DNA from: Rhodoferax sp.
Lineage (GTDB): Bacteria; Pseudomonadota; Gammaproteobacteria; Burkholderiales; Burkholderiaceae_C
Direction: 5' to 3'
DNA: 6,590 nucleotides
NCBI GenBank assembly: GCA_028292305.1
Contig: JAQGMQ010000217.1
Span: forward strand, 1 to 6,590
Positions 5,782 to 6,590 of this stretch are shown piece by piece. The translations under genes and the position numbers were made by a program. How positions within the stretch are numbered: the first letter of the stretch is position 1; every line of letters begins with the position of its first letter. The notes beneath the pieces were generated by a model. It worked only from the letters and a program-made list of their open reading frames with translations. It had not been told where the DNA came from and made no database searches.

Positions 5782-6590
5782 CCTCTTCCACACCCGCCCG
5801 GCCCGCGCGCAACGGCGCACGGTCTGGCTTGCCGTTGCCGCCGCTGGCCATGACCGGCTTCGCCGTCGCCATCGTGGCGGTGGTGCTGATCGCCTTCTTC
5901 TCTTTCAACTCGCTGAAGGTGCGCGCCAGCACCGCCGACCGCGTCAGCAACACGCTGACGGTCATCGAGCGGCTGCAGGGTCTGCTCTCGTCCATGAAGG
6001 ACGCCGAGACCGGCCAACGCGGTTTCCTGCTGACCGGCTCCGAGCGTTACCTCGACCCCTACACCGAAGCCCAGGCCTCGTTCGCCGGCCAGTTGCAAAG
6101 CGTGCGCGACCTGGTGGCCGACAACCGGCGCCAGGTCGAGTACGTCAAGACCGTGGGCGAATACGCCACGATGAAGTTCCGCGAGCTCGACGAGACCATC
6201 CAGTTGCGCCGCACCGGCAATGCCGAAGGCGCGCTGGCGCTGGTGCGCAGCGACCGCGGCCGGCTCACCATGGACCGCATCCGCGATGTCGTCGGCGAGA
6301 TGATCCGTTCCGAGCAGCAGCAGCTCGCCGTGCGCCAGGACGAATGGCAGAACGCGGTGAGCCTGTCGGCCCGCGTGCAGGGGGGCGGCGCCGCCTTGCT
6401 GCTGCTGCTGATCACCATCGCCGCCGTGCTCTCGTCGCGCGACTACCGTGCCCGCGAGGCACAGATGTGGCTGCGCGCCGGGCAGGCCGGGCTGAGCCTG
6501 CAGGTGCAGGGCGAGCAACGCCTGGAAACGTTGGGCACCAACGTACTGGCCTACCTGACCGATTTCCTCGGCTCCCACGTCGGCGGGCTG
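5778..6590 (+). CDS. CHASE3-domain membrane sensor (probable histidine kinase), 5' part, runs off the window
   Basis: The frame stays open from the ATG at 5778 to the last base, giving 271 residues without a stop. A short Arg-rich cytoplasmic start precedes TM1 (about 25-45: MTGFAVAIVAVVLIAFFSF). A CHASE3 extracytoplasmic domain follows (about 48-190), carrying its hallmark DAETGQRGFLLTGSERYLDPY (75-95). TM2 is at about 203-219. A cytoplasmic segment then begins with LQVQGEQRLETLGTNVLAYLTDFLG, which looks like the start of a GAF domain. CHASE3-TM-GAF proteins of this kind are usually histidine kinases, often hybrids with receiver domains, but the output domain is outside the window, so this is inference. 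In-frame TAG at 5763-5765 limits the start to 5778 or downstream; no good ribosome binding site precedes 5778, and Met25 (5850) is a poorer alternative because it would cut into TM1. The terminator upstream suggests its own promoter, which I could not locate. Confidence 0.85.
   Translation, partial: MTSSTPARPARNGARSGLPLPPLAMTGFAVAIVAVVLIAFFSFNSLKVRASTADRVSNTLTVIERLQGLLSSMKDAETGQRGFLLTGSERYLDPYTEAQASFAGQLQSVRDLVADNRRQVEYVKTVGEYATMKFRELDETIQLRRTGNAEGALALVRSDRGRLTMDRIRDVVGEMIRSEQQQLAVRQDEWQNAVSLSARVQGGGAALLLLLITIAAVLSSRDYRAREAQMWLRAGQAGLSLQVQGEQRLETLGTNVLAYLTDFLGSHVGGL

Noticed and set aside
6399..6410. CTG trinucleotide run
   Set aside because: It encodes a short leucine run in TM2 of the CHASE3 protein, using the commonest leucine codon of GC-rich genomes; it needs no repeat explanation.
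5685..6578. A 297-codon open frame on the minus strand
   Set aside because: It lies antisense to the CHASE3 gene, which carries the family's hallmark motif; the minus translation is a compositional shadow.

Overview
The window is GC-rich, with G or C at most third codon positions and long open frames antisense to the real genes. The protein types (a SCOT-like CoA-transferase pair, a Tsr/Tar-type chemoreceptor, an EIIC-EAL protein and a CHASE3 sensor) suggest a motile betaproteobacterium, most likely Burkholderiales/Comamonadaceae (Variovorax/Acidovorax-like). That placement rests on protein resemblance and composition, not on a search.

Layout. Positions 11-1398 (+) hold two co-oriented genes for the A and B subunits of succinyl-CoA:3-ketoacid CoA-transferase (scoA, scoB), separated by 56 bp that contain a perfect 8-bp hairpin. 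Positions 1399-1499 are a short convergent gap with three tandem GC-rich palindromic units; the unit nearest the chemoreceptor gene looks like its terminator. Positions 1500-3050 (-) encode a complete methyl-accepting chemotaxis protein. Positions 3051-3409 are a divergent, partly AT-rich intergenic region carrying a consensus CRP-type palindrome (TGTGA-N6-TCACA) nested inside a second inverted repeat. Positions 3410-5512 (+) encode an unusual fusion: a PTS EIIC-like sugar-binding membrane domain joined to an apparently catalytically complete EAL (c-di-GMP phosphodiesterase) domain. A good intrinsic terminator follows at 5648-5681. From 5778 to the window edge (+) runs the 5' part of a CHASE3 membrane sensor gene that seems to enter a GAF domain; it may be translationally coupled to a 14-codon leader frame.

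How it fits together. ScoAB is a metabolic module for ketone-body/acetoacetate use and seems unrelated to the rest. The remaining three genes are membrane signal receptors: one feeds the chemotaxis kinase, one probably lowers c-di-GMP in response to a sugar-like ligand, and one is probably a hybrid or sensor histidine kinase. The chemoreceptor and the EIIC-EAL gene are divergent and share a control region with a CRP-like site, which suggests, but does not prove, joint control of motility behaviour by carbon or second-messenger status. The most interesting element is the EIIC-EAL protein: it keeps the sugar-site His and Glu motifs of the ChbC/CelB EIIC family but has no EIIB or EIIA domain, so it reads as a transporter fold reused as a sensor.
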